A stretch of 64,000 nt of DNA from Cornus controversa (Eukaryota; Streptophyta; Magnoliopsida; Cornales; Cornaceae): assembly GCA_026545225.1 (NCBI GenBank), contig CM048845.1:29044001-29108000 (forward strand). The letters run 5' to 3'. The number at the start of each line of letters is the position of its first letter. Position 1 is the stretch's first letter. Positions 23,474-33,280 of this stretch are shown here, one piece after another. The translations under genes were made by a program, and so were the position numbers. The notes beneath the pieces were generated by a model. That model was not told where the DNA came from and searched no databases. It saw only the letters and a program-made list of their open reading frames with translations.

Positions 23474-24093
23474 TAGGGCTGCAACTCGGGCGAGTTGGGC
23501 GGGTTAGAGGTACAACTCGGGCTCAACCCTACATATAAAATGTTCAACCCTAACCCTACTTTCAACCCTAACTACTCAACCCTAGCTCAACCCATCCTTA
23601 AATTTTTAAACTCGGGTTGAGATTTCGGGTTAGAAAGTCGGGTTAATTTGAGTTATCTATATCACCAATCTCCATATTGAACATTTAAAGTGATCTTTAA
23701 TAAGTTTCACATTAGATTACTCCGAAACACAAAAAAAAAAAAGATCTTAATGCAAATTTTTAAAAAATTACAAACAAATTTTAAGAAATTAATTATCAAA
23801 AATGTTAACATACAATAAATCAAGATTTAAATAAAGGAAGTTGAAAAGAAAAAGGTTATCACAATTTGAATATTATATATAATATATTTAAAATAAAAAA
23901 TATATATAAAAATAATATTAAAATTCGGGTTCGGGTTGGGTTCGGGTTGTTGGCACCTCAACCCTAGCTCAACCCTAATTAAGTTCGGGTTGGGATTTTT
24001 CAACCCAAGCTCAACCCTAATTGTAAAAATAGTTGTCCAAGCTCGTAAAAAATCGGGCTGGGCTCGGGTTGCCCAACTCAAGTTGCACCCCTA
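23474..24093. mobile_element. hAT-like MITE, 620 bp, perfect 8-bp TSD
   Basis: TTAGTAAT occurs at 23466-23473 and 24094-24101. The ends are TAGGGCTGCAAC and, in reverse complement, TAGGGGTGCAAC. Repeated 'gctcaaccct' and 'cgggttg' words fill both arms. An 8-bp duplication with TAGGG ends is the hAT signature. Confidence 0.85.
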
Positions 24094-24533
24094 TTAGTAA
24101 TCCAACAAGTAACCGTCCTCTTTTTGTGAAACCTGCAAATAAAAAATCAAAGAAAATTAAAAAATTATTTTATCATTTTTACCTCTTGATGAATGTGATT
24201 GAATGCTACTTCAACACCACATATCATGTATGACATATTTGTCAGCTTGTATATATAAAAATTGAGTTGTTAGCAGCAAGAAATCCTGCCGGCCTGTTTC
24301 TTCTTTTTCTGGGTAATTATTCTTTGTGCACTAAACAAATATCAATATTCAAGGGGTGGCAATAAATTAATGTTGCCCTGAATCAGAGAATAGTTAGAAA
24401 ATTGAAAACCTACTGAGCTTAAAACAGTGATTACAACATAATTAGAGAACACCCACAAAGGAACATCATAATTAGAGAACACATCTCCTCTACTATTTCT
24501 CAACATTCCATCTAAAGGTCTGATCCAATGGGG

Positions 24534-24664
24534 GAGAACGTCTACAATGCACCTGGTGTAAATACGTCACGTGAATCTCATTCGTATGTGTTGAATACGC
24601 ATTATAAGACTCACTACGCGTGTATAACACGTACGGTCCAAATTCGCCGGTGTAATCTGCTCTC
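24534..24664. mobile_element. Small inverted-repeat MITE, 131 bp, family member 2
   Basis: Flanked by CAATGGG on both sides (24526-24532 and 24665-24671). The ends are imperfect inverted repeats of the type GAGAACGTCTACAAT and GAGAGCAGATTACACC. The interior shares 'cacctggtgtaaatacgtc'-like text with the element at 21525-21692. Confidence 0.5.
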
Positions 24665-25221
24665 CAATGGGAAGGAAGGGAAGATATGTTCTATTAGGAA
24701 TTAGCACGATTCAGTGTCAAGATTCAGAATTAGATGATGAGACTACTGATCTAAAATCTTTCTACAAAATTCTGTGAAATCAAAGTTCCTTCATATTGGC
24801 CACAGTTTTCATGTAAATGTAGCAACAACTGCTACAAGTAGAGTAGCGGCATAAAAACGTGTGTTGAGAGAAATGTTAAAATGGTTTTAGGTGGCGGCTT
24901 ATTTTTGGCCGCCACCAAATATTTGCCGCCTTAGATGACTTTTGTTGTAGTGTTGTCAATTGATCAAAAACTACACAAGCAAACATTTTCTTTAGCTTTT
25001 TGTATTTTCAATTTTTGGCAAATCATATGCCCAAGTCACAACCTACAAATAGAAATACAAAAAAATAGAAGCTTCACATAAAAAAAAAAAAGATGTTAAT
25101 TAGTATTCTTCAATATGATTTCAGATATCCTCTACAATAAAAGACAAATGAAAAATTTAATGAAGCTGATCAATGAACATATTCCATTGCACCTGCATCC
25201 ATAAGAATAGAAGAAATGTAC

Positions 25222-25311
25222 CATCTGCTGATACTTCGGGTCTCCTATCCTTTGATAAAGAGCAATAAATTCAAGCTGCTCTGTGCCAGGATCTGCCAAG
25301 ATACTGTCACC
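25222..25311 (-). pseudogene. Exon fragment of a class I alpha-1,2-mannosidase (MNS1/MNS2-like)
   Basis: A 90-base open stretch with splice-like borders on the minus strand: TTCTTAG just before and GTACAT just after. Its 30 codons include [13 protein letters not shown] and GDPKYQQ, the conserved block of plant ER/Golgi class I alpha-mannosidases (GH47), which trim N-glycans. Only this exon was found; a full-length protein of the family is several hundred residues. It sits about 220 bases beyond the last PIN fragment on the same strand. With no other exon around it, it is taken as a displaced fragment, not a gene. Confidence 0.7.
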
Positions 25312-25531
25312 CTAAGAACATGGAACACTAAAGTTAATAAAACATATACAAAAACACGTATTTGTACATCAAGAAAATTAAGATTCGTATCTTCATGTAA
25401 TGATGCATATATATGCATGCCAACATATATAAAAACCCTCAAATGCAAATAGGTATAGAATTAGTAGTTATGTAATTCAACAGATATATGAGAGATGATC
25501 TAGAGAGAATATAGGAATGTTAAGTTCAAAC

Positions 25532-26770
25532 CCAGAGCTCAGGATGTCAGGATGAACTTTGTATTCCTTGGCAAAGATTATAAATAATAAGTATATGACG
25601 AGGGAATTCAACAAATGGTATATATAGAAAGCTGCTGAATCTAGTGGGTAGTTTAATTTTTACGCACTTGAATGAGACCTAAGACCAAGTGAGACTAAAG
25701 AGGCTGGAATAAGTATTCGGATTCCTAATGAGTATTCTCCACACCATAATCAGAATGAGTCTAGTCATAACACTGGCAGGCGATGTGGAAGTTGGCTCGG
25801 GTTCCCCGTGATTACAACCAGTCCTGGGATGCAGCTCAGCCGTGGAACTTGAACAGATCTTGGAGAGCACTGGCCCTTCCCTTAAGCTCCATCCTGGATG
25901 GTTTTGATTCCCAAAGTAAACTCATCTCTACCAAATTCATCATAATCTAAACACAATAGATAAATTGTATCATTGGATTTATTCCTTAATTATAAATAAA
26001 GGAAAGGAACAACACTAATATATAGAAGATTGCATTTCACCAGAGAAGACAAATTATACGAAAAACAAAGGAATCTGCAGTCAAAATCAAGAAGAGAAAA
26101 AAGATCGAAGCCCATACTATGGGCCGGGAAAGTGATGAGGAAAAAGACAAACAAAACCCACTTCACTATATAGCTCACAAACAGAGTCAACAGACTAAGA
26201 GGCTTCAACCCGAAAACAGATTCAACAAGACACACACACATATATATGCATAGTTACATTGAAAACAGAAAATTCCAGGAATGTATGTATAGATGAAAAC
26301 CACAAGAAAAATCTTATATATAACTTTTAAGCAACACCATAATGATCAACAAAACAATATAAACAATTAAATCCATGACCTAACAGCATCAAAGAAGTTA
26401 AATTGTTCATACCTCTTGGGTGAGTCATCCCACTAAGATCATTCCCCATATAATCTCCTCCTCTGAAGACATGACTCCCTTCTTTGGACACTGGCGAAGT
26501 GCTTGAGCTCCAAACAAACATGTGAAGATCTTTCCCACCCCCCATTCCGTTTGCCTTCTTCTTCGCCACCAGAGAGAAAATTCCAGCACTTGGAGGTGTT
26601 AGGTACCCAGAATTTCCCTGCCCATAAGCTCCATTAGCGATCGAATGGGAATGGGAATGGTTCCCCACACCGCCACTTCCGCTCTCCTCATCGACAAAAC
26701 CCACGTTCCCGAAATTCGATTGAATAGGAGGACTCACATTCTTTCCAATGTGAAATATTAGTGACATCAT
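25532..26770 (-). pseudogene. PIN-type auxin efflux carrier pseudogene, central loop and part of the C-terminal half
   Basis: Three pieces of a long-loop PIN protein are present in order. Piece 1 (about 26770-26413) encodes the hydrophilic loop with the diagnostic DLHMFVWSSSTSPVS; it ends in a GTATGA donor whose partner acceptor (TTTAG at 25947) joins HPR to [10 protein letters not shown] exactly as in PIN proteins, giving a 466-bp intron. Piece 2 (25946 to about 25664) has [17 protein letters not shown] and [11 protein letters not shown] then [10 protein letters not shown]. Piece 3 (25577-25532) encodes FAKEYKVHPDILSSG. Lesions: a 1-base deletion after DEF (about 25923), TAG in place of the Leu after LTWS, loss of the exon between pieces 2 and 3, and no N-terminal membrane domain. 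Intact PINs are plasma-membrane auxin exporters; this copy cannot encode one. The loop most resembles the PIN3/4/7 class, a tentative reading. Confidence 0.85.
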
Positions 26771-27202
26771 GACAAGAGAGGGCTAAACATGCAGTTGTAT
26801 TTGACATTTTTATCAGTTGTATTCGACATTTTTATCAATATTCCATTTATTGTTGAGAATGTAAGACAAAACAGGGGACATTTTGCTATTACCAGGCATA
26901 CGAATGAAACAAGCAGAGGTTTGCCCAGCTTTATGAAGCTTAAGAAATAAATTAAAATAAAGCAGTCTCTCTTGCCTAGGTATGATCAGACTGAAGTCAA
27001 TTGATTCAAGTTTTAGGCTTACTAAGTACAGTAGTGACTTATGAACTAAACTGAAATCCTGGAGTCCACAATTTTGAAATGCATAATAACACCAGACATT
27101 AATGTGCTCAACAGCTAATTTATGAAGAATAAATATTATGTAGAATTTTAAAAAATGTTTGAATTTGCAAACTCATCAAAACATCCAACATACATATACT
27201 AC

Positions 27203-27206
<4 letters not shown>

Positions 27207-27244
<38 letters not shown>
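27207..27244. repeat. (TA)n microsatellite
   Basis: 38 bases of alternating AT between the C2 and PIN fragments. A further TA/CATA tract lies at about 27726-27786. Confidence 0.95.
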
Positions 27245-27247
<3 letters not shown>

Positions 27248-27304
27248 CCAGAATATCAAAAATTGAAGTGATGAATCAGAAGTGAGTGATGTTTCCCAAC
27301 TTAC

Positions 27305-27618
27305 CTGCCAGTTTTATTCTGAAGTGGCCAAGGATTGTCGTCGTAGCCTTGAGAAAGGACTTTTTGTAATTGAACCCTAGAATTAGCAAAACCCCAAAGA
27401 GATGACCAAATTTTAGACAAAACCAGAGTGAAGAGATCGATAAATAAAAAAAAAATCAGAAAAACTACCAGGGAAAAAGGTCAATTAATGAGTTCCGCTG
27501 CCAATGAAATCGTTGTAAGAGATAATATTGCTATTCCAAACCACAATATTCAACTCTCGAAGTCCTTCCATCAGCGTAAATACGAATCTCTCTTGAAACG
27601 TAGCATTTTTGCCTCCAT
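27305..27618 (-). pseudogene. C2-domain protein gene fragment, two exons
   Basis: Minus strand. The first exon (about 27618-27495) encodes FVFTLMEGLRELNIVVWN and then DFIGSG. After an intron, the second exon (27376-27305, acceptor TTCTAG, donor GTAAGT) encodes VQLQKVLSQGYDDNPWPLQN and ends KTGR. Together they match the end of the C2 beta-sandwich in small plant C2-domain proteins (elicitor-responsive or phloem-protein type), which bind membrane lipids, often through calcium. The N-terminal half with the calcium loops and the final strand are missing, and a stop follows the first exon in frame. Same strand as the PIN and mannosidase fragments; introns are kept, so it is not a retrocopy. Confidence 0.7.
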
Positions 27619-27852
27619 CAATATGTAAAAACTAAATCAAATCGAATAGTTGTGTCTAAGAATTAGCCGGTAGAAAAATTCAATAAACAACACAATAGAT
27701 ATAAAGATATACAACACAATAGATATGAAGATATATACATACATACATACATATATATATACATACATATATATATATATATATACTGTACATACATATA
27801 CAGAGAAATTAAGTACAACTCAAGTTCAATAAATATTAATTCAAGAAATATG

Positions 27853-30800
27853 TGTTACCCGAGAAATTCTCCTAGGGGGGTGAATAAGACTTGTAAACGT
27901 TTTCCATTTACCTTGTTTTGACCAAAAAAAAAAAAAAAAAAGAAATTAAGTTGATTAGACTTTTGTCTAGCAACAGCGGAACTTATGAATTTAAGAGTGC
28001 TAATGCGAATGCACTGTCAAAAATGCCGAAGGTAAAGGCAATGTAAAACACGAATTATATCGAATACATGGTGTTCAATTACGTTTAGTGAATGAAGATT
28101 AAATAAATGTGTAATTCTTTCAAAATACAATTCAATCAATTTTATAATTCAACTAATATGCTCCAAATATTCATCTCATCCTCCTCATATGAATTAAAAC
28201 ATATAAATTCATAACATTCATATATAAAGTATATGAAATTTAAACAAATGAAATTATCTAAAGTAAATGAGTTTAATGATAGAGAAAAAGAAATCAAGTG
28301 ACATCATAATTTTTACATGATTCGGCACCTCCTGCTTACGTCTGTGCTTCAAGAGCATCTCTTGAGATTTCTACTATAGATTTTCCTTATGGGTGAAAAA
28401 TAAACCTTTACAATTGTCAAGTGAACCACTTGGACTTCTTTGCCCTGTGAACACCTCACCGATTAAAACATATAAATTCATAGCATTCATATATAAAGTA
28501 TATGAAATTTAAACAAATGAAATTCTCTAAAGTAAATGAGTTTAATGATAGAGAAAAAGAAATCAAGTGACACCATAATTTTTACATGGTTCGACACCTC
28601 CTGCTTACGTCTATGCTTCAAGAACATCTCTTGAGATTTCTACTATAGATTTTTCTTACGGGTGAAAAATAAACCTTTACATTTGTCAAGTGAACCACTT
28701 GGACTTTTTTACTCCGTGAACACTTCACCGAGACTTCTTTGCCAAACTCATGACTTAGGTTTCCTTACTCAATGAAAATCTCACCAAGAATTTTTAGCCA
28801 AACCAACCGTTTGGTCTTCTTTGCCAAGTGCATCACTTGGTCTTCCTCTCAAGGTAGATAAGAATTTGTAAAACAATTACAACAATATTTCTCAATAAAT
28901 AGATATTCAAGACAACCTCAAATCCTAGAATTATATATGAAAATTTCAAATGAAAAACTCAACTCTAGATATGCAAGATGAACCACAATGAATGATAGGA
29001 AAGATGAGGTTCAATAGTGGTTCTACAAGAGATGTTCTACCAAGTAGAATGCAATTATCTGCATTCAAGAGTTTCTCAAGTGTATGCTCATGGGTAGGTT
29101 TCTCTCTAGCTTTCTTGCTCTCTTCTCCTAGATTTTGCCACTATAAATGATATGCATATGAATATTTTTTATTCTAAGGTAGCATCTACCAACAATACAT
29201 GATCATAGAGGGTTATGGTAGTCTTTCTTATATAATACATTACAAGGTGTATAGATAACCCAAGAACATATTTTGGCCGTTTGGAAGTAATTGAGAAGCA
29301 TTTAATGTAGAAACTAACCGTTGGATTCAAAATCTGACAGTATCGGCAGACTGATGACATTATATTTGGTTGACTGAAGGTACTTTTCGGTTAGCTAAAA
29401 TAATGTTTCAACTACCTCCAATTTATGTTAGCTATTGGACTGCCTTTAAGCTTCTACTTGCCGTCTGATGGAATCCATCAGCGACCAAAAGTCCCTTGGT
29501 CGAAATCATTCTCAGAATCAGCCATTTTCTCTCCTGCACAGTGCATTAGCACACTGCTTACTTATTTTTATATTTAGATTTACTATAAGTTATTCAATGT
29601 AAATAAGAAAAGTACCCCTTATTTGAATTCAATAAAATTAGTTTCAAAATCAAATTCCAAGTGAATCAAAATTTGATTTTTTCAATTTTAGTATAAAATG
29701 AATTTTTACAACTTTAAGATAAAACTTCATCGTGTAAAATGGAAGACCAAATCAAGTCATTTGGGATTGAGAAAATTCATATGATCATGATAAATCATGG
29801 GGTACAATTACCGAAATTTTTTATGTTAAGATTCATTAAAAAACTCATATTTACATTTTTATCCCTAGAATCAACACTTAACCAAATTTCTGCATTAAGT
29901 CTCTAAAATAGTAACTGTGTATGACAAGGCTTTATGAAGTGAATCAATTGAGTTCAAAGCCTAAGTCAATGTATCTAAGAACTATAAATGATATTTTCTA
30001 ATTCAAGCGAAAGTTCTAGAAATTGTTTACTTGTGAATTGAGTTTATTCAAAACTAATTATAAGCTTGAATTAACTTAATCTCATCAAAGGCTTTCGAGA
30101 TGATTCAATGAAATTCATGGCCTAATTCTAAGTGTTCAATGAATCATGATATGATATGAATATATGATATGCATTGGTCCTAAGGTTCACTAAGTTAATA
30201 GATGAGCTTTCAAAAGAAGTTACTTCAAAAATAATTTTACATTAAATACTAGCACTCACCCAAGACTAGCTTATTCAAGTCTTTCGATCTTCAATTCTTT
30301 AAGCTCTTGGGTTCCTTTATCATGTGACTTGGATTCACTTCAACTTTGTCATCGATTTTCATTATTGATCTTTGAGTTCTATGGTCACGTGGCTTCATAT
30401 ATCTTCTTGTAATTCCTTTGAAGTCCAACACTTTTAAGATACTTAAATAATTTGATACATTGTAAAATGCATACTCAAAGGTCTTGATAGTCATTTGGTT
30501 GGAAATACACTGAAAGAATTTGATTCTTCCTTCAGTGCATGGGAAAAAGAGGATTTTCACGCCTCAAAATTAAAGCATCCTGAATCCCTATTCCGTGCAC
30601 GAATCCTAAGGGTGAGCTCATCCACAAAACCATGAAAACTTCACAAATACCATACCCGTGAAAGCTTAGTCACCCATGTATTTATTTATTTATACACATG
30701 AATACCATAATTCACACCAGTGGACCCCCATGATTAAGCTACACACACACTTGTCCTATTTTTATTCATAAAACAACTTTGTTTCATATAGACCAGTTTC

Positions 30801-30864
30801 GGTCGGCTGATGAATTCATCAGTTGACTGATGACATTGTATCGATCAGCTGAAGGTCCTCTGAT
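27853..30864 (-). mobile_element. Copia-type LTR remains, two or more fragments
   Basis: The + strand begins TGTTACCCGAG and AGGGGGGTGAA, the reverse complement of a copia LTR end like that at 1180-1219. Body text matches the 1-1219 LTR in inverted orientation to about 29110. Words such as 'ctgatgacatt' and 'gctgaaggt' occur near 29350 and again near 30830, so at least two LTR pieces of one family seem to be present. No gag or pol was recognised between them; the 89-codon ORF at 30291-30560 has no motif I know. The right limit is set by the start of the tandem array. Confidence 0.55.
28193..28730. repeat. Tandem duplication, 269-bp unit x2, inside the LTR
   Basis: Units begin at 28193 and 28462 with attaaaacatataaattcat and end in CACCTCACCG or CACTTCACCG. 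They differ at scattered bases only. Confidence 0.9.
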
Positions 30865-31106
30865 AAGTCTTGTACATCTACAAACAATTGCAAGCGCGCA
30901 CAGATGTACATATAAAACTTGTATTGGATTCTTAGGAGTAGAAGACTTGTTGAAATGTCTCTCAGACAGAAAATTGTCATTCATATTCTTCATCATGAGC
31001 TTGTGCCACCACTCATTATATTCAATAAAAAGCTTATGATATTATGTGATTTATAATCAATACAAACATTCACCTTCGAAAATGAATAAAACAGAATTTA
31101 TTAAAC

Positions 31107-31355
31107 CCAACAACCACTTGAAGATTTTTCTTGAGAAAGTAGTTTTTTTAACTGATTAGTGCTAGAATTAAATTTATCTATCACTTCTTTTGATCCAGTA
31201 AGTTCAATTTCTAAATCTTCAATTCTTCATAGATAAGATTCTATAAAGTTTTGTACTTCACAGTTTTCATTAACTAAGAAACTAACTTTACTTAACAAAT
31301 CAGAATTTGTTCCATCAAACTCTCCAATTAACACATCTTTCTTAGCTTATATATT
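31107..31355 (-). pseudogene. Decayed copia gag coiled-coil fragment
   Basis: One minus-strand frame reads, with a single stop, AKKDVLIGEFDGTNSDLLSK, later IEDLEIELTGSKEVID and LKKLLSQEKSSSG. This resembles the coiled-coil part of gag in SIRE-type copia elements. The same segment recurs in every unit at the same offset (near 34980, 38830, 53510, 57360 and 61230), so it was present before the array expanded. The family call is from memory of the motif style and is tentative. Confidence 0.4.
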
Positions 31356-31905
31356 GCTTATAAAGTCTGTTATAGCTTCTTAACTTGACCTTTCAAATTT
31401 TTAGCTTGAACGATATACTAAAATAATTCATTAAAAAAAACTTTCAATTCAGAGGGACACTATTAGTATATTGTACCGTTATTATTTAGGGATAGTACGA
31501 ATTTCCTTGTTGAGCTATGAACTCAACCTTTATTTAACATGTTAGGTACAACACGTACCGAGTAAATTTGATACTTAAATGGATTATCTTGACCATTTTA
31601 GCAATATTTGACTGGTTACGATAAATAATGTAATCATTGACAAGGTTAATCTGTTGAGGACCTTGACGTTGGTTAATTACTCGATAAATAATACAATCAT
31701 TGACATGGTTAATCTGTTAAATGGACATGCCATGTATGGCAAGTAAAGTTCCAGCATATATTGATGGGGTGTTTGACTCCTAATATGAAACGTATAACGT
31801 GGGAGGATAGTGCTAAGGTGACGTGGATAAGAAGAATGCTTTGATCAAGACTGAAGGGAAGCCAAAGAGACAGAGTTTCACTAGGGCACACCCTCACTTG
31901 GTCAC

Positions 31906-31913
31906 TATAAATA
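31906..31913 (+). promoter_or_regulatory. TATA box upstream of the 45-codon ORF
   Basis: TATAAATA in the context GTCACTATAAATACAGAACG, 36 bases before an ATG. It is kept in all six units; unit 3 has a substitution just after it (TATAAATATAG). Confidence 0.4.
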
Positions 31914-31941
31914 CAGAACGGTCCACATACCAAGGGATGCA

Positions 31942-32079
31942 ATGAAACCAAGTCGGCAGGCACCGTGCCTGTGCCCTCTTGATTACCCTTCTCTTGTCCT
32001 TTTTCACAGGTTGGAGTTTGACCAGTTCGGGGTGAATTTTTGCGTCATCATATATAAAACATTGGAGAACTTGTGTTGA
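31942..32079 (+). CDS. Hypothetical 45-aa ORF, unit 1
   Basis: Begins MKPSRQAPC and ends YKTLENLC. The frame is open in all six units (35793-35930, 39644-39781, 54340-54477, 58191-58328, 62059-62196), with substitutions at residues 10 (L/Q/R) and 31 (V/A) among others. A TATA box lies 36 bases upstream, which would put the start of transcription almost at the ATG. No signal peptide and no known motif. The units are so alike that six open frames say little about selection. Unit 1 alone has an extra ATG (ATGCAATGA) overlapping the start. Confidence 0.25.
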   Translation: MKPSRQAPCLCPLDYPSLVLFHRLEFDQFGVNFCVIIYKTLENLC

Positions 32080-32616
32080 GTTTAGCCTTTTGTGAAATAA
32101 ATACGTCATTTGAATTCTAATAATATTCAAAAATAGAAAAGAAAAATGTCAACCGGGTTATTAAAATGTTTATGGCAACTGTGCTAAATGAGATAAACAC
32201 GGTGATGCCTACAACATAAAAAGTATTTCAAAAATAAATATATTAAGTTGGCTTAGAGATAAATAATATTCATCACAAGTATAAACAGGACGTCAATATT
32301 TTTATAATATAGAAGAACAAAAACATGTGCTAACTACATTCTATTTCTGGCATTGGCCATTTGAATTAGATGTTAAAAATGCCAGTAATCCATCAGGTCG
32401 GATAAAGCAAGACTTGGTCAATGTCAAATTTTAGCTCTCAAATCAACAAAATCTATGCAACAATCACTAAAATCAGCGTGTCTATATTATAATGGCCCTT
32501 CAGAATTTGTGTTGTAAATATATCTCAGGTGAATTCTGTTACTAAAATTATTTTTCGCACTGGCCTCTGTCCACAGTTGTCACTGGCTCTAAAACCTCCC
32601 TCCGTCTCTCAACCAC

Positions 32617-32624
32617 TATATAAG
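32617..32624 (+). promoter_or_regulatory. TATA box of peptide gene 1 (same in all copies)
   Basis: TATATAAG, 89 bases before the ATG at 32706. Identical boxes sit 89 bases before the corresponding ATG in the other units: 36468, 40319, 55015, 58866 and 62735. A start about 30 bases downstream gives a leader of roughly 55-60 bases and excludes the upstream ATGs of the longer open frame. Confidence 0.7.
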
Positions 32625-32705
32625 AAACTCAACTCCTCCCATGCAAGAAACCGTACGAAGCTTTGGGCCTTATCTAAGTGGTTGACATTTCTAACAACTA
32701 AAAAG

Positions 32706-32999
32706 ATGAAGGTCATTCAGAGCTTTCTTTTATTGTCCCTTCTGTTGTCTTCATTTTCATGCATTGCTTTGGCTCAAGATTTTCCAGCATCACCGACCCA
32801 AGGTGTTCCAGAGGAGTTTGAGTCTCAGTCGGATCATAGCATTAGTAGTGACATTAATCGGTTCAAGCTCCCACCCATATTTGGAAAAATAAAAACTCCA
32901 CCGAGATCGAGTAAAACACCTCCCACACCCAACCCACCAGCATCGCCTTCCTCCGAAGCAACACCTCCTCCACCTCCCACATCCGAGCCACAACACTGA
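32706..32999 (+). CDS. Small secreted proline-rich protein, copy 1
   Basis: 97 aa. Residues 1-23 form a signal peptide (MKVIQSFLLLSLLLSSFSC then IALA, cleavage after ALA or AQ). The mature part has an acidic, serine-rich stretch (25-50), a compact NRFKLPPIFGKIK block (51-63) and a proline-rich tail of TPP/NPP steps ending in TPPPPPTSEP. It is therefore a likely cell-wall or apoplastic protein; Hyp glycosylation of the tail is an inference from composition. The open frame extends 59 codons upstream, but the TATA box at 32617 lies inside that extension, so ATG 32706 (AAAAAGATGAAGG) is preferred. This copy has Ile62 (KIK) and Thr86. After the stop, proline-rich coding-like DNA continues in another frame to about 33275. 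I do not recognise the family; a peptide-hormone precursor and an extensin-like wall protein are both possible. Confidence 0.75.
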   Translation: MKVIQSFLLLSLLLSSFSCIALAQDFPASPTQGVPEEFESQSDHSISSDINRFKLPPIFGKIKTPPRSSKTPPTPNPPASPSSEATPPPPPTSEPQH

Positions 33000-33280
33000 A
33001 CTCCACCAACCCCTTCATCCTAAGTATTGACCATCTCTTCCAAAACAAGCAAATAATACTCCTCCGCCCACATCCAAGCCACCGACATCAACACCACCAA
33101 CCCCTTCATCCCAAGAATTACGACCACCAAAACCATCAAATGATACACCACCTCCCACATTCAAGCCACCATCATCAACACAACCAACCCCTTCATCCCA
33201 TCAGCATCACCTTTTCCAAAACCGTCAAATAACACATCGATCCAAGCAACCGACATCAAGTCAACCAACCTCTTAATTCC
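33000..33280 (+). repeat. ~90-bp proline-rich modules after the stop, unit 1
   Basis: The module opening CCCACATCCRAGCCAC and closing CCAACCCCTTCATCC recurs at 32976, 33067 and 33154, with a fourth, weaker copy near 33231. All units carry it. In the frame shifted from the peptide gene it would read TPPTPSS, PKPSNDTPPP and PSSTQPTPSS, as if the ancestral protein had a longer tail. In copy 3 this frame is joined to the gene. Confidence 0.7.

Larger units (their letters stand above)
22803..24952. mobile_element. Putative non-autonomous CACTA element, 2.15 kb
   Basis: The left end CACTACAACCAAAA and the right end, in reverse complement CACTACAACAAAAG, match CACTA-type terminal repeats. GC-rich subterminal motifs (GGCGGC/GCCGCC) occur at both ends, including a GGTGGCGGC...GCCGCCACC hairpin at about 24892-24917. 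The 3-bp flanks differ (TAA against TTG), so the ends may belong to two different insertions. No transposase is visible. A hAT-like MITE and a small MITE are nested inside. Confidence 0.5.

Noticed and set aside
24953..27852. A complete functional PIN or mannosidase gene
   Set aside because: Most exons are missing and the PIN piece has a frameshift, a stop and an absent exon.
31709..31963. 84-codon minus-strand ORF present in most units
   Set aside because: No motif or signal, overlaps the TATA box and 45-codon ORF on the other strand. Persistence is explained by unit similarity.
32529..32705. 59-codon in-frame extension upstream of the peptide gene, open in all units
   Set aside because: It contains the TATA box and promoter-like text, and a signal peptide begins exactly at the downstream Met. 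Open frame is likely fortuitous and shared by duplication.
32790..33048. Minus-strand ORFs opposite the peptide gene, some Gly/Val-rich
   Set aside because: Antisense shadows of the proline-rich coding strand.
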